Shown here: positions 34,977 through 43,892 of the stretch, piece after piece | Layout: the number at the start of each line of letters is the position of its first letter | Numbering within the stretch: position 1 is the first letter of the stretch | Source of the DNA: Hahella sp. HNIBRBA332 | GTDB lineage: Bacteria > Pseudomonadota > Gammaproteobacteria > Pseudomonadales > Oleiphilaceae | Assembly: GCF_030719035.1 (NCBI RefSeq) | Contig: NZ_CP132203.1 | Coordinates: 2,108,001 to 2,172,000 of the forward strand | Length of the DNA stretch: 64,000 nucleotides | Reading direction: 5' to 3' | Notes under the pieces: model-generated | Told to the model about the DNA's origin: nothing | The model's database searches: none | What the model saw: only the letters and a program-made list of their open reading frames with translations | Made by a program: the position numbers and the translations under genes

Positions 34977-36167
34977 GTGGCTTTAGATCCTGACTTAAGT
35001 GAAGGGTTAGTGAAAAACCAGTTTTTAAGGATTACTCAAGATATACTTTTAGCCTCCGAGAGATGGGAGGCATCGGTATGGGAGTTTATGTCAAGCTATG
35101 AAGTGGCATTGCTAAGGTTTAAAGCAACGATACAGTCACAGGAAGAGCTTGAGAAAAAAGCGGTCGACTACGCCTTTACTGCACTAGCTTTAGCTGGCGG
35201 TGGTATTATGGCCGCGTCTGTTGCGCGATCAATTGAAAAATATATTTATGACAAATCACTTTCTTTCGTTTGTAAGAATAACCTTGAAACGATTTTTAAT
35301 CGCGTTTATGCAAATGAAAAAGTAAAAAGTATTGTCGGTGGTATTGTAAAGAAAGGAGAGGAAGCACTCGCTCAAAAAATTGTTGGAGCTATCAAGGAGG
35401 GAGTTGGAAAATACAGGTATTCTAAGTCTCCGACTAATAATAGCGAAATGACTGTTCTATCGGGTATGATGCATTATATTAAATATAATTCAACTCTTTT
35501 GAGCGATACTTTAAGGAATGCTGCGGAGTCATATCTTTCCTCTATTGGTACAAATTATGAGAGGCCTAGATTAGATAATTATAACAATACAGTTAGTGAG
35601 GTTATCGGTTGTAAGTATATGTTTCCGCCTTTTACTAACAAAACTGGAAATAAGGCTTCCTTCTCTCAACAAATGAAAGATGGGGTGCAAGAAAAAATAG
35701 AACTGTCAATGTATCTTGCTAGATTGCTGGACTGTGATGTTTTGGTTCAAAGATATGAAAGTAGTCCGCATGTTAAATCTACTAATGTGCGTACGCCCAT
35801 CTACTATTCACCGTCCCAGGTTGGATATCCAAATACACTGCCAGAGCGTGCTCAAAGCTATAATAGTACCGGACTTATCGAGCAACGAGTTGTATACTCA
35901 CCTTATGGCTCTAAGGTGGCTGAGCAACTTAATAAATTGGCGAGTAAGATATATAACAATGGAACGATTGTCGAGTTTTCTAACTGGAGAGGGTCAAGGC
36001 CAACGGCTGAGTCTTTAGTTAAAGCAGAGAACTTGGCGAATATACTTGGTCAACCCTATAATCAGCATCTGGTTGAGTCGGATAGACCTATATTACCGAG
36101 AGACGCAAAGTTATTGGGGCTCACTGAGCGTCAGAAAAAGGTAATAAAGCAAAATAGTCGATATTAA
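34977..36167 (+). CDS. Unknown 396-residue protein
   Basis: GTG 34977 follows AGGGGG by 6 bases and lies 12 bases after the first LRR lipoprotein, so it is probably cotranscribed. Residues 1-60 are helical and polar. A glycine-rich hydrophobic helix (AFTALALAGGGIMAASVARS) lies around 66-86. The C-terminal third is Tyr/Ser/Asn-rich (PIYYSPSQVGYPNT, TIVEFSNWRGSRPTAES). There is no signal peptide, lipobox or known catalytic motif. Base composition matches the AT-rich LRR island. A secreted or toxin-like protein is conceivable but unsupported. Confidence 0.75.
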   Translation: MALDPDLSEGLVKNQFLRITQDILLASERWEASVWEFMSSYEVALLRFKATIQSQEELEKKAVDYAFTALALAGGGIMAASVARSIEKYIYDKSLSFVCKNNLETIFNRVYANEKVKSIVGGIVKKGEEALAQKIVGAIKEGVGKYRYSKSPTNNSEMTVLSGMMHYIKYNSTLLSDTLRNAAESYLSSIGTNYERPRLDNYNNTVSEVIGCKYMFPPFTNKTGNKASFSQQMKDGVQEKIELSMYLARLLDCDVLVQRYESSPHVKSTNVRTPIYYSPSQVGYPNTLPERAQSYNSTGLIEQRVVYSPYGSKVAEQLNKLASKIYNNGTIVEFSNWRGSRPTAESLVKAENLANILGQPYNQHLVESDRPILPRDAKLLGLTERQKKVIKQNSRY

Positions 36168-36180
36168 CTACATGAATTAT

Positions 36181-36207
36181 AAAGCCGCCTTAATCGCCGG
36201 CGGCTTT
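36181..36207 (+). terminator. Rho-independent terminator
   Basis: AAAGCCGCC/GGCGGCTTT is a perfect 9-bp stem followed by AGCTTTTAG. It lies 14 bases after the stop of the 396-residue protein and ends that transcription unit. Confidence 0.8.
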
Positions 36208-36452
36208 AGCTTTTAGCGTCATTCAATTAACTCTTTGTAAGTGATTTCAATAACAGTTTTTCAACTGGATTTTCCATTTTTTGTATCTCGATGTTAAAAG
36301 CCTCATAAAGCTAGTGTTGAAACTCAAGTGGCGCCAAAGTATACCGCGACAAGGTCGAAGAAAGTGTCAGCTCCTTTGGCGCCTATCCTCCATTGGAGCC
36401 AAGTGTTAGTGCATAACTATTGTTAGAGAGTTTAATATGTAAAAGACGTATT

Positions 36453-36589
36453 GGGCTGGATTGTAATGAGTTCGAAGCTTTTTTTGTCACATTGGTTAAC
36501 AATTGCGAGATCTGGTCGATTATTCACCGCATGGCGCAATTAGCCTGGGTATCACCTATACCTATAAACACTGTTATCATGGCCTTTTT
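36453..36589 (+). repeat. Duplicated leader with decayed LRR fragment, copy A
   Basis: This stretch aligns along its length with 37741-37879. Both precede an LRR lipoprotein ATG. In one frame it reads GLDCNEFEAFFVTLVNN, recognisable as a decayed LRR motif. The whole unit (fragment plus gene) seems to have been duplicated. Confidence 0.65.
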
Positions 36590-37615
36590 ATGCTTAAGCG
36601 CACTATTGCTCTAATAATACTCATCTTGCTTGCCGGATGTGGGCAATCCGAACCTCAAAAATCTGAGCCCGAGACTAACAATGCCCCTCAGTATTCTGAG
36701 GCTGAGATTCAGAAACTTATCGATGTTTGTAAGAATCGGGGTGGAGAATTCCCGATGGATGAACTGAATGCTTGTATTAAACTAAATAAATATAGTCATT
36801 TTCATACGTTGGACTTGAGTAGAATAAAGATTGGGAAACTGCCAGAAAATACTTTTGAAGGAATGAGTCATATTCGGCAGTTGTTTCTTAATGAGAACTC
36901 AATTTCAGCACTTCCTGAATCAATAAAAGAGCTAGTTAATCTAAAAGTTGTTATGTTGGATTGGAATAAGTTTGACTCGGTTCCGGAGGAGTTGTTTGAA
37001 ATAGATGGGATTAGAGATATATATATTTCTCATAATTCGATAACTAAAGTTGATCAAGGTTTGAAGAATTCTAAAAAACTTAGAAGAATTATTCTTTCAT
37101 TTAACAAATTGGAAGAGTTTCCGGCTGTGTTTTCTGAAATGCCTAATCTTAAAATTCTCGATTTGGCGTCAAACTCTATTTCGCGTGTGCCTAAAGAAAT
37201 AGGGGGCATGTCTAGCCTTATAGGATTATCTCTGGCTGATAACAAGGTAGAAGAGGTTCCCGAGGAGATTGGAGCGCTTTCTAACTTAACCATGCTGGAT
37301 TTAAGCGCAAATAAACTAAAAACATTGCCTGTAACAATAGCCAGGCTTCCAAATTTGACTCAACATATAAAAGAGCATAGTGGCTTTGTAAATAATCTTA
37401 CGGCGCTTGGTTTTGAGGAAGATGGAGAAGAGATATATGGGGTGTCTCTGCTAAAGGGATATCAAACAACACTGCCTGTCAGTAGATACTCAGGTATAAA
37501 TCTTCTCTTTAATGAAGTTATAGTCCTTGATAAAGAATTCTGTAATGTCTTTTTTATGAAATTGGACAGTAAAGTATCTGTTAATTGCAGACAGACATTT
37601 TGGATGATACTTTAG
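36590..37615 (+). CDS. LRR lipoprotein, paralog 2
   Basis: The protein has 341 residues from ATG 36590, which aligns with the start of paralog 1. The lipobox LLAGC is followed by GQSEPQKSEPETNNAPQYSE, almost identical to paralog 1. Nine or so LRRs follow (LKILDLASNSISRVPKEIGG, LTMLDLSANKLKTLPVTIAR). The same Cys-capped ends are present (VCKNRGG, NACIKL, EFCNVFFMKL, VNCRQ). It runs seven residues past the C-terminal Cys where the other copies stop, which looks like loss of the ancestral stop. Confidence 0.87.
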   Translation: MLKRTIALIILILLAGCGQSEPQKSEPETNNAPQYSEAEIQKLIDVCKNRGGEFPMDELNACIKLNKYSHFHTLDLSRIKIGKLPENTFEGMSHIRQLFLNENSISALPESIKELVNLKVVMLDWNKFDSVPEELFEIDGIRDIYISHNSITKVDQGLKNSKKLRRIILSFNKLEEFPAVFSEMPNLKILDLASNSISRVPKEIGGMSSLIGLSLADNKVEEVPEEIGALSNLTMLDLSANKLKTLPVTIARLPNLTQHIKEHSGFVNNLTALGFEEDGEEIYGVSLLKGYQTTLPVSRYSGINLLFNEVIVLDKEFCNVFFMKLDSKVSVNCRQTFWMIL

Positions 37616-37740
37616 CGGGAAAAATGGAATTAGAGTGGTTTATGGATGATGGTTTTATGAATTTATTAGTGCTAAGTATTGCTCGGAAATCACTGTCAAT
37701 CCTACCTTGATTTTTTTAAATAATAAAAATTAAATCATAT

Positions 37741-37879
37741 GGAACTGAGTTGTAATGAGTTAGAAGCTTTTCCTAATACATTGGTTAACAATTACGAGGT
37801 TAGGTCAATTATTCATTGCCCATCAGGATTTCCTGGATATCACCTATAGCTATATAAATACTGGTAGCATGGCTTTTCT
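37741..37879 (+). repeat. Duplicated leader with decayed LRR fragment, copy B
   Basis: This is the counterpart of 36453-36589. It encodes ELSCNELEAFPNTLVNN and then continues to a stop at 37847-37849. This is an LRR-type sequence without a start, so it is a gene remnant carried in the duplicated unit. Confidence 0.65.
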
Positions 37880-38872
37880 ATGCTTCAGCGTGCTCTAACT
37901 CTGACTATACTCATCTTGCTTGCAGGATGCGGGCAATCCGATCCCCAAAAAATAGGACCTTCGACAGCTCCTCAGTATTCTGAGGTTCAACTGGGGGAAC
38001 TTTCTAAACTATGTGATGAGGATGAGCCTTCAGAAGCTAGTGTCGTTTCCTGCATCACGCTAAATAGAGTAAAGAAGAGTATAGTTCTAGACTTGGAAGG
38101 GATGAATATAAGAAGTCTCCCGGAAGACGCCTTTGAGGGGATGGGGCATATTCGAATATTACGACTGGGAAATAACTCTCTATCTGAATTGCCAAAGTCA
38201 ACAACTAAGCTGAAGGAGTTGAGGCAGATATATATTGATGACAATAATTTTTCTGAATTTCCTACCGTTTTGCTCTCATTGACCAGTCTAAAAGGTATAT
38301 TTGCGTCTAATAATCATATAGGTTCCATACCTAAAGAGATAGAAAGGTTGAAGTCTCTGCGGCGAATAATTATTTCCTTGAATGATTTTAGGGAGTTCCC
38401 TGTTCAGCTAAAAAATAATGAGGAGCTCAAGATATTGGATCTATCAATGAATAAAATTTCTGTTATTCCAAACGAGATTGGGAGTTTTGATGCTCTTGTA
38501 GGCCTTTCTTTGTCTGGTAATAAGGTGCGAGTGGTTCCTAGAGAAACTGGAAAGATGAAAAAATTAACCATGTTGGATCTGAGCGCGAATGAATTGAAAG
38601 AGTTGCCGGTGGAGATAGCTGCTTTACCTGAACTGAGAAGGTCTGTGGAAGGCCATCACGGCTTTGTTAGAGCCTTTGTGAGTATTAGCTTTAATGAGGA
38701 TGTTGAAGATATATATGGAAGTGATGCCGCGAAAGCCCACGATATCTATGATAAACCTGAGAAATTTTCAGGGATTAATATTCTTTTTAACAAGATTGAA
38801 AGCCTTGAGCCGGAATTTTGTAATGTGTTTTTTGTTAAAAATGACTCAAACGTATATCTAAATTGTAATTGA
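37880..38872 (+). CDS. LRR lipoprotein, paralog 3
   Basis: The protein has 330 residues. The leader MLQRALTLTILILLAGCGQS matches the other two paralogs, then GPSTAPQYSEVQL. It has an N-terminal Cys pair (KLCDEDEPSEASVVSCITL) and about nine LRRs (LKILDLSMNKISVIPNEIGS, LTMLDLSANELKELPVEIAA). The C-terminal cap EFCNVFFVKNDSNVYLNCN completes the second Cys pair. It is more diverged than paralogs 1 and 2 from each other. It ends the array; no accessory gene follows. Confidence 0.87.
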   Translation: MLQRALTLTILILLAGCGQSDPQKIGPSTAPQYSEVQLGELSKLCDEDEPSEASVVSCITLNRVKKSIVLDLEGMNIRSLPEDAFEGMGHIRILRLGNNSLSELPKSTTKLKELRQIYIDDNNFSEFPTVLLSLTSLKGIFASNNHIGSIPKEIERLKSLRRIIISLNDFREFPVQLKNNEELKILDLSMNKISVIPNEIGSFDALVGLSLSGNKVRVVPRETGKMKKLTMLDLSANELKELPVEIAALPELRRSVEGHHGFVRAFVSISFNEDVEDIYGSDAAKAHDIYDKPEKFSGINILFNKIESLEPEFCNVFFVKNDSNVYLNCN

Positions 38873-38911
38873 TGCTAGGCGTTAGTGTGTCTGAGTTTGG
38901 TATTTCGTAAA

Positions 38912-39799
38912 CTAAGACAACTCCCCCACCAAAAAGTCAAAAACTGTTCTGACTCTTAGATTCATTTTCAGTTCGCGGTGAGATACGAGCCAGCTTTCGC
39001 CTTTGAATGCTTCATAATGAGGAAGGGCTCTTTCAACTGAGGGTTCCATATCGCCGATTTCAATTGGCATGGCGCCGATGCCCAGGCCTTGTTTGGTCAT
39101 TTCCCAGTGGGCTAAGTGACCGTCAGTCTTTACTGGAAAGTTCTTGTCGTGTAGTTCAAATCCATGCTCTTTCAGCGCCTTGATGTAGCCGTCATTGTTG
39201 GTGCTGAAACCAAGAAAGTGGGCCTTGTTGAACTCCTTTGGAGTTTTAGGCCGGCCTATTCTGTCCAGGTAGCTTGGCGCAGCGTAAAGCGTCGCTTTTA
39301 TATCGCTGAGCTTTCTTGCTATCAAATCCGGTTGAGTAGGGCGGAACGCGCGGATAGCGATATCCGCTTCTCGACGTTTTAAATCGCTGGCTATGTTGGA
39401 TGCGATGATGTCGATATGGAGACCTGGATATGACTCTCTCAATTTCATGATGATTGACGGCAGAACAAAAGCGGCGGTCACTTCTGTGGCTGAGATAACT
39501 ATCGTTCCCTCCACTGAGCGGGCATGACCCGAAGCGGCCATGGATAGACCGCCTGCCGCTTCTCCCATTGCGCGAACATAGCCTAATAACGCCAACCCAT
39601 TTGGCGTAAGTTCAAGTCCCTTTGAGCCTCGCTCGAACAGTGCAACGCTCAGTTCTTTTTCGAGCGCGGCCACCTGCCTGCTTAGGGTTGGCTGGGAAAT
39701 GCCTAATGCGCGTGCGGCGGCCGAGAGAGATCCTTCTTCAGCCGTAACCAGAAATGCCCGCGCTCGGTTCCAATCAAAATTTATTGGGCGCCATTCCAT
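38912..39799 (-). CDS. LysR-family transcriptional regulator
   Basis: The protein has 295 residues from ATG 39799; ATG 39811 is possible. The N-terminal HTH is classic (RAFLVTAEEGSLSAAARALG, ISQPTLSRQVAALEKEL). A LysR substrate domain follows (VEGTIVISATEVTAAFVLPS). The gene is divergent from a methyltransferase gene, a common arrangement in which LysR controls its neighbour. The effector is unknown. Confidence 0.9.
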   Translation of the reverse strand: MEWRPINFDWNRARAFLVTAEEGSLSAAARALGISQPTLSRQVAALEKELSVALFERGSKGLELTPNGLALLGYVRAMGEAAGGLSMAASGHARSVEGTIVISATEVTAAFVLPSIIMKLRESYPGLHIDIIASNIASDLKRREADIAIRAFRPTQPDLIARKLSDIKATLYAAPSYLDRIGRPKTPKEFNKAHFLGFSTNNDGYIKALKEHGFELHDKNFPVKTDGHLAHWEMTKQGLGIGAMPIEIGDMEPSVERALPHYEAFKGESWLVSHRELKMNLRVRTVFDFLVGELS

Positions 39800-39898
39800 A
39801 CAAATATGCATAACCTAAATTCATAATCAGGAATGTTAGCAATAACTGCGTATAGGTAAAATCTTAATCTTTAATCGCCAACTACCAAGAGGACTCAG

Positions 39899-40525
39899 AT
39901 GGACTTCTCAATCAGATTTTGGGACAAAGCCGCCGAGCGTTACGCCAGAAGGCCGGTGGCCGATGTTGGCGCCTACGAGAAGAAGCTTGCTGTTACGCAA
40001 CAATTTCTTGGAGCGGATATGCGAGTGCTGGAATTCGGCTGCGGGACTGGCTCGACCGCGATAGTTCTAGCGCCCCAAGTTGCTGAATACTTGGCGACAG
40101 ATGCATCCTCGAAGATGATAGATATCGCCAGAGCGAAGCTAAGTGATAAACCCATCCCGGGATTGAAATTTGATGTGGCGACATTGGACGACTATCGCGG
40201 GCAGTCAGAAATCTATGATGCGATTCTTGGACTGAATATTCTGCACTTATTGCGCGACCCGGATCACGCGATACAACAGGTGTACGGGCTGTTGAAACCG
40301 GGGGGCGTTTTCATTAGCAACACGGCTTGTTTATCGGATACGCGGCCCTATCTGCGGCTTATTACACCCGTGGGCAAGCTGTTGCGACTCATGCCTTATG
40401 TGAAATTTCTGTCCCGTAAAGGCCTTGAAACGAGCATGGAAAGGGCGGGATTTGAGATTGATTACAAGTGGATTCCCGAGACGACGAAAGATGTATATTT
40501 CATGGTCGCGAGGAAAAGTCGGTAA
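39899..40525 (+). CDS. SAM-dependent class I methyltransferase
   Basis: The protein has 208 residues. Motif I is MRVLEFGCGTGSTAIVLAP, and motif II is the acidic AEYLATDASSKMIDIARAKL. YDAILGLNILHLLRDPDHAI and LLKPGGVFISNTA complete the Methyltransf_11/25 pattern. The N-terminus (FWDKAAERYARRPVADV) resembles small-molecule methyltransferases. Divergent from the LysR gene. The substrate is unknown. Confidence 0.87.
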   Translation: MDFSIRFWDKAAERYARRPVADVGAYEKKLAVTQQFLGADMRVLEFGCGTGSTAIVLAPQVAEYLATDASSKMIDIARAKLSDKPIPGLKFDVATLDDYRGQSEIYDAILGLNILHLLRDPDHAIQQVYGLLKPGGVFISNTACLSDTRPYLRLITPVGKLLRLMPYVKFLSRKGLETSMERAGFEIDYKWIPETTKDVYFMVARKSR

Positions 40526-40586
40526 GGGCGGATTAACCGTTCGCCAAAACCCGAAAAACCTGTTCTGCGCTCTGTTATTAATTCGA

Positions 40587-40615
40587 CAGACAAATAGAAG
40601 GAAGCTATTTGTCTG
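40587..40615 (+). repeat. Perfect 11-bp inverted repeat
   Basis: CAGACAAATAG and CTATTTGTCTG form a hairpin with a 7-base loop, flanked by further ATTAAT symmetry. It lies between the methyltransferase stop and a strong terminator. It could be part of a terminator region, a protein site or a small RNA. Confidence 0.6.
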
Positions 40616-40694
40616 CCTGATTAATAAACACCGAGCAAACAGAATAGATCGACCGACTGATACCTGCCTCATCCTGGCCTGACTACTTTGCCTC

Positions 40695-40730
40695 TATGGC
40701 TCCGCAGTTTTCTCCATCTGCGGAGCCATA
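40695..40730 (+). terminator. Strong rho-independent terminator
   Basis: TATGGCTCCGCAG and CTGCGGAGCCATA form a perfect 13-bp stem with a 10-base loop, followed by TCAGTCATTTTTA. It separates the methyltransferase gene from the T3SS region. Confidence 0.85.
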
Positions 40731-40768
40731 TCAGTCATTTTTAATGTTGAAAAGGCGAGGTATCTATT

Positions 40769-41773
40769 ATGGCTAGAGTTGACGGCGGTGGCGCAGCGCC
40801 AATCACCCCGCAGAATCATGTTCAAGCTGGAGGCGGCGTTGCAAATCAGCCTGGAGTGGGCGCTCCTGCGTTGGCGCGTAACCAGAATCCTGTCGCGCGG
40901 CAGGATGAGGGCGGCCGCTCTATGTTTAATGCGTTTACGGAAAGGGCGGCCAATTTCAGGTCGGCGGTTTACAACAGCCTGCCCAATAATCCGCTCCGGG
41001 ATATGTCTGTCAGAGAACAGACATACAGGGTTCCGCTTTCTCGTATGGAAGGCAACGCGACGACGCTTTTTAACGATATGGACCGGGCCAATCACCATGA
41101 ACAGCTCAGAGAGCAAGCTTTGGCTTCTTTCAGGGGGACGCATCACGCTACTGGCGACGCGACCCAGGTGGTGGGTCAGTTTCAGGACTTTCTGGCGTTT
41201 GATGTTGATAATTTAAGCGCGAATGAAGTCCAGCAAGCTGAAGATAATGCACGGCAACGGACTGACAATTGGTCTGATGGCGTCCCTGTGAGCGCTCATG
41301 ATTTCAATGTCAGATTGCAGCAGGAAAAAGAAATCATCGCACTGGAAAAACTGGCGCAGTTAGATCATCTTCCACCCCCGGATGAGTCCCAGGAGCACCA
41401 TCGAATGTGGGGAGAGCTGAGCATTGGCGCGTCTCTGCAAAGAAACGTCACCATGCAGGAAACCCGTGATCAGCTCTCTTTCTTCGGGCGCCAGATTTCG
41501 GTCTTTATGAAGAAAGAAGGGTTGGGCTTTGATGGTTTGATAGACAGGAAGACAGCGCAGTTAGTGAGGGATGAGGGGCTGGACCCGGAGACAGGCTTCA
41601 ACGACCTAAACAATGATCAACAGATCGACGTTTACAAGGCGGTATTGAAATCCGCGTCCACCGCCAATCCGAACCTTATGGATAAATTCCAGAAAACCAT
41701 CAGCACCAACCTGCAAGCGGGTGCGGCGAACTTTATGTCGTTTTTAAACCGCATTAATATTTTCTCCAGTTAA
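40769..41773 (+). CDS. Candidate T3SS-secreted protein
   Basis: The protein has 334 residues; ATG 40769 follows AGGCGAGG. The first 50 residues are disordered and Gly/Ala/Asn/Gln-rich without a Sec signal (ITPQNHVQAGGGVANQPGVG). The rest is helical and soluble with no known catalytic motif. It sits alone between a strong terminator and the sctC operon, on the same strand. An unfolded N-terminus and this location fit a T3SS effector, translocon-associated protein or gatekeeper. No SctW (YopN/HrpJ) signature is evident. Function is inference. Confidence 0.7.
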   Translation: MARVDGGGAAPITPQNHVQAGGGVANQPGVGAPALARNQNPVARQDEGGRSMFNAFTERAANFRSAVYNSLPNNPLRDMSVREQTYRVPLSRMEGNATTLFNDMDRANHHEQLREQALASFRGTHHATGDATQVVGQFQDFLAFDVDNLSANEVQQAEDNARQRTDNWSDGVPVSAHDFNVRLQQEKEIIALEKLAQLDHLPPPDESQEHHRMWGELSIGASLQRNVTMQETRDQLSFFGRQISVFMKKEGLGFDGLIDRKTAQLVRDEGLDPETGFNDLNNDQQIDVYKAVLKSASTANPNLMDKFQKTISTNLQAGAANFMSFLNRINIFSS

Positions 41774-42018
41774 GGGGCGGTGATTTGAGCGTCATCCTGG
41801 TTCGCCGGTGGTGAGACTTGATGGCGCTTGCTTCTTGCTTTCCTGCTTTGTTTCTATTCTTTATTCCCTCTCTTTCCTTTCTTTCTCTCGCCAATTAATA
41901 CCGGCCGCTTTGCACAAATACATCGGTAGGCTGATATGGCCAAACCGGTCGTCCTTCTAATCTGGTTCCAGTTTGAATCCGCAAGGCTGCCAGCCTTCAC
42001 TGACCAGAGGAATAGAGG
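41774..42018. other. Leader region of the sctC operon
   Basis: This 245-base gap includes a pyrimidine-rich tract (about 41825-41890) and the sctC ribosome site (AGAGG at 42005-42009). The operon promoter is expected here. No activator box was identified by eye. Confidence 0.4.
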
Positions 42019-43740
42019 ATGAGGCCGCTACTGTCATTAATCGTATTGTTATTTTGCCTGTCGAGTGTGGCGGTGCGCGCCGAGGGATGGCCGTGGGCCA
42101 AACTTAGCTACGCCCATTATGCGGAAAACGAGCCCATTCAGGAGTTGTTGCAGCAATTCGCCGCCGCCATCAATACGCCGGTGGTGGTCAGCGATAAAGT
42201 ACAGGGCATGGTCAATGGTCGCTTCGAAAAGGCGCCGGCCCGGGACTTTATCGATAGGCTGACCAAGCTGCACAGCCTGCTGTGGTACTACGACGGTCAG
42301 GTGCTATACGTTTATGGCGCCAGTGAAGTGGAGACAGGTCTGATTCATCTGCAGGACGTGTCCTCGCAACGCCTGATCAAAACCCTGACGAACCTTGGCG
42401 TGCTGGATCGCCGCTATACCCTGAAAGCCATCTTGGGCGAGGGCATTGTGATGGTGTCCGGGCCGCCCCGTTACACCCAACTGGTCAAGGAAGTGGCGGA
42501 TATCCTGATGTCGGGCCAGCAGGGCAAGCCCAAAACCGGCGACGCCTTTGTCGTGCAGGTGTTCGAGCTCAAGCACGCCTGGGCGGATGACCGCAGTATG
42601 GTGATCAACGGCCAACGCTTACAGGTTCCCGGCGTCGCCTCCTCACTGCAGGCAGTGCTTGGACGTCGCATTGGGGAAACCACCGCCAACATCGAAGCGC
42701 CGCGGACCGTTCCCAAACTGAAAGGGCAGGGATTGGCGCAGGAGCGCTACGGAGCCAAAGAAATCCCTCCCTCTCAAGGCGCGAACCAGGATGATGCATC
42801 AATAAGAAGCGAGGAGAGCGGCCTCAACTCGGAAACGGCCGGATACATCATCGCCAACGAGCGCCTGAATGCAGTCATCGTACATGATCGTCAGTCGAAA
42901 ATGCCCCTTTACCAGGAACTCATCGAGTCCCTGGATCAGCCTAGAAGCCAGGTGGAGATTGAAGTCTCGATTATCGACGTGAGTACGGATCGTCTGAATG
43001 AAATGGGATTTGAGTGGCAGGTCAACGGCCGCAACGGCAGCTTCACCAACGCGGATTTCTCTCAGGGCGCTTTGCCGCGCAGCCCTAACGAACTGTCATT
43101 CGTGGTGGGCGACGGCGCCAGTTTCTCCACCTTGCTGACCAATCCGCAGGATCTCTTTCTGTCGCGCATTCGGGCTTTATCGGAAGATGGCGACGCCAAC
43201 GTGTTGTCCCAGCCGACTATTCTGACTCTGGACAATATTGAAGCGGTGCTGGATCACAGCACTACCTTCTTCGTGCGGCTGGTGGGCGACCGGGAAGTGG
43301 ACCTGTTCCCGGTGTCCGTCGGCTCGGTGGTCAGAGTGACGCCGCACATCGTGAAGGGCGATCTCAGCGATAGAATTCATCTGAATATCAATATCGAAGA
43401 TGGTCAGCAGACCGGACAGGCGGTGGACGACATACCCGCTGTCAGCAAAAGCATCATTACCACTGAAGCCCTGGTGAACGACAACGGCAGCCTGCTTGTC
43501 GGCGGTTATTACTTCAATCAGGACTCCACCACTAGCAGCAAGATTCCCGTGCTGGGCGATATCCCGCTATTGGGACGCCTGTTCCGCACCGACAGCAGTC
43601 AGCTGCAGAAACGAGCGAGACTGTTTCTGATCTCGCCCCGCATCGTCGGCTCCAACACGGCTGAAATTAAGTACAACCGCCGACTGGAATCCTTGATCAA
43701 CCAGTATCTGAGCACGGCGCCGGAACTCAATACGCCGTAG
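42019..43740 (+). CDS. sctC: T3SS outer-membrane secretin SctC
   Basis: This 573-residue protein has a Sec signal peptide (LLSLIVLLFCLSSVAVRAEG). N0 and N1 ring domains follow (FAAAINTPVVVSDKVQGMVN, VYGASEVETGLIHLQDVSSQ). The C-terminal secretin barrel has RSQVEIEVSIIDVSTDRLNE, then QPTILTLDNIEAVLDHSTTF and KIPVLGDIPLLGRLFRTDS. It forms the outer-membrane pore of the injectisome. It is the first gene of the sctC-L operon, with ring partner sctD 150 bases downstream. Its length is near that of YscC. Confidence 0.95.
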   Translation: MRPLLSLIVLLFCLSSVAVRAEGWPWAKLSYAHYAENEPIQELLQQFAAAINTPVVVSDKVQGMVNGRFEKAPARDFIDRLTKLHSLLWYYDGQVLYVYGASEVETGLIHLQDVSSQRLIKTLTNLGVLDRRYTLKAILGEGIVMVSGPPRYTQLVKEVADILMSGQQGKPKTGDAFVVQVFELKHAWADDRSMVINGQRLQVPGVASSLQAVLGRRIGETTANIEAPRTVPKLKGQGLAQERYGAKEIPPSQGANQDDASIRSEESGLNSETAGYIIANERLNAVIVHDRQSKMPLYQELIESLDQPRSQVEIEVSIIDVSTDRLNEMGFEWQVNGRNGSFTNADFSQGALPRSPNELSFVVGDGASFSTLLTNPQDLFLSRIRALSEDGDANVLSQPTILTLDNIEAVLDHSTTFFVRLVGDREVDLFPVSVGSVVRVTPHIVKGDLSDRIHLNINIEDGQQTGQAVDDIPAVSKSIITTEALVNDNGSLLVGGYYFNQDSTTSSKIPVLGDIPLLGRLFRTDSSQLQKRARLFLISPRIVGSNTAEIKYNRRLESLINQYLSTAPELNTP

Positions 43741-43892
43741 GCGCCAATTAGGCCTGTGGATATATGGTTGCTGGCGCCTTTCTAAGGCACTGTTAATACA
43801 AGCTATGACACTGTTAACACAAGCGCGGCGATTTCTATTCAGTTTCGCCGCAACCCAAACGCTTCACTCACTTACCGGACACAAGTACAGCA

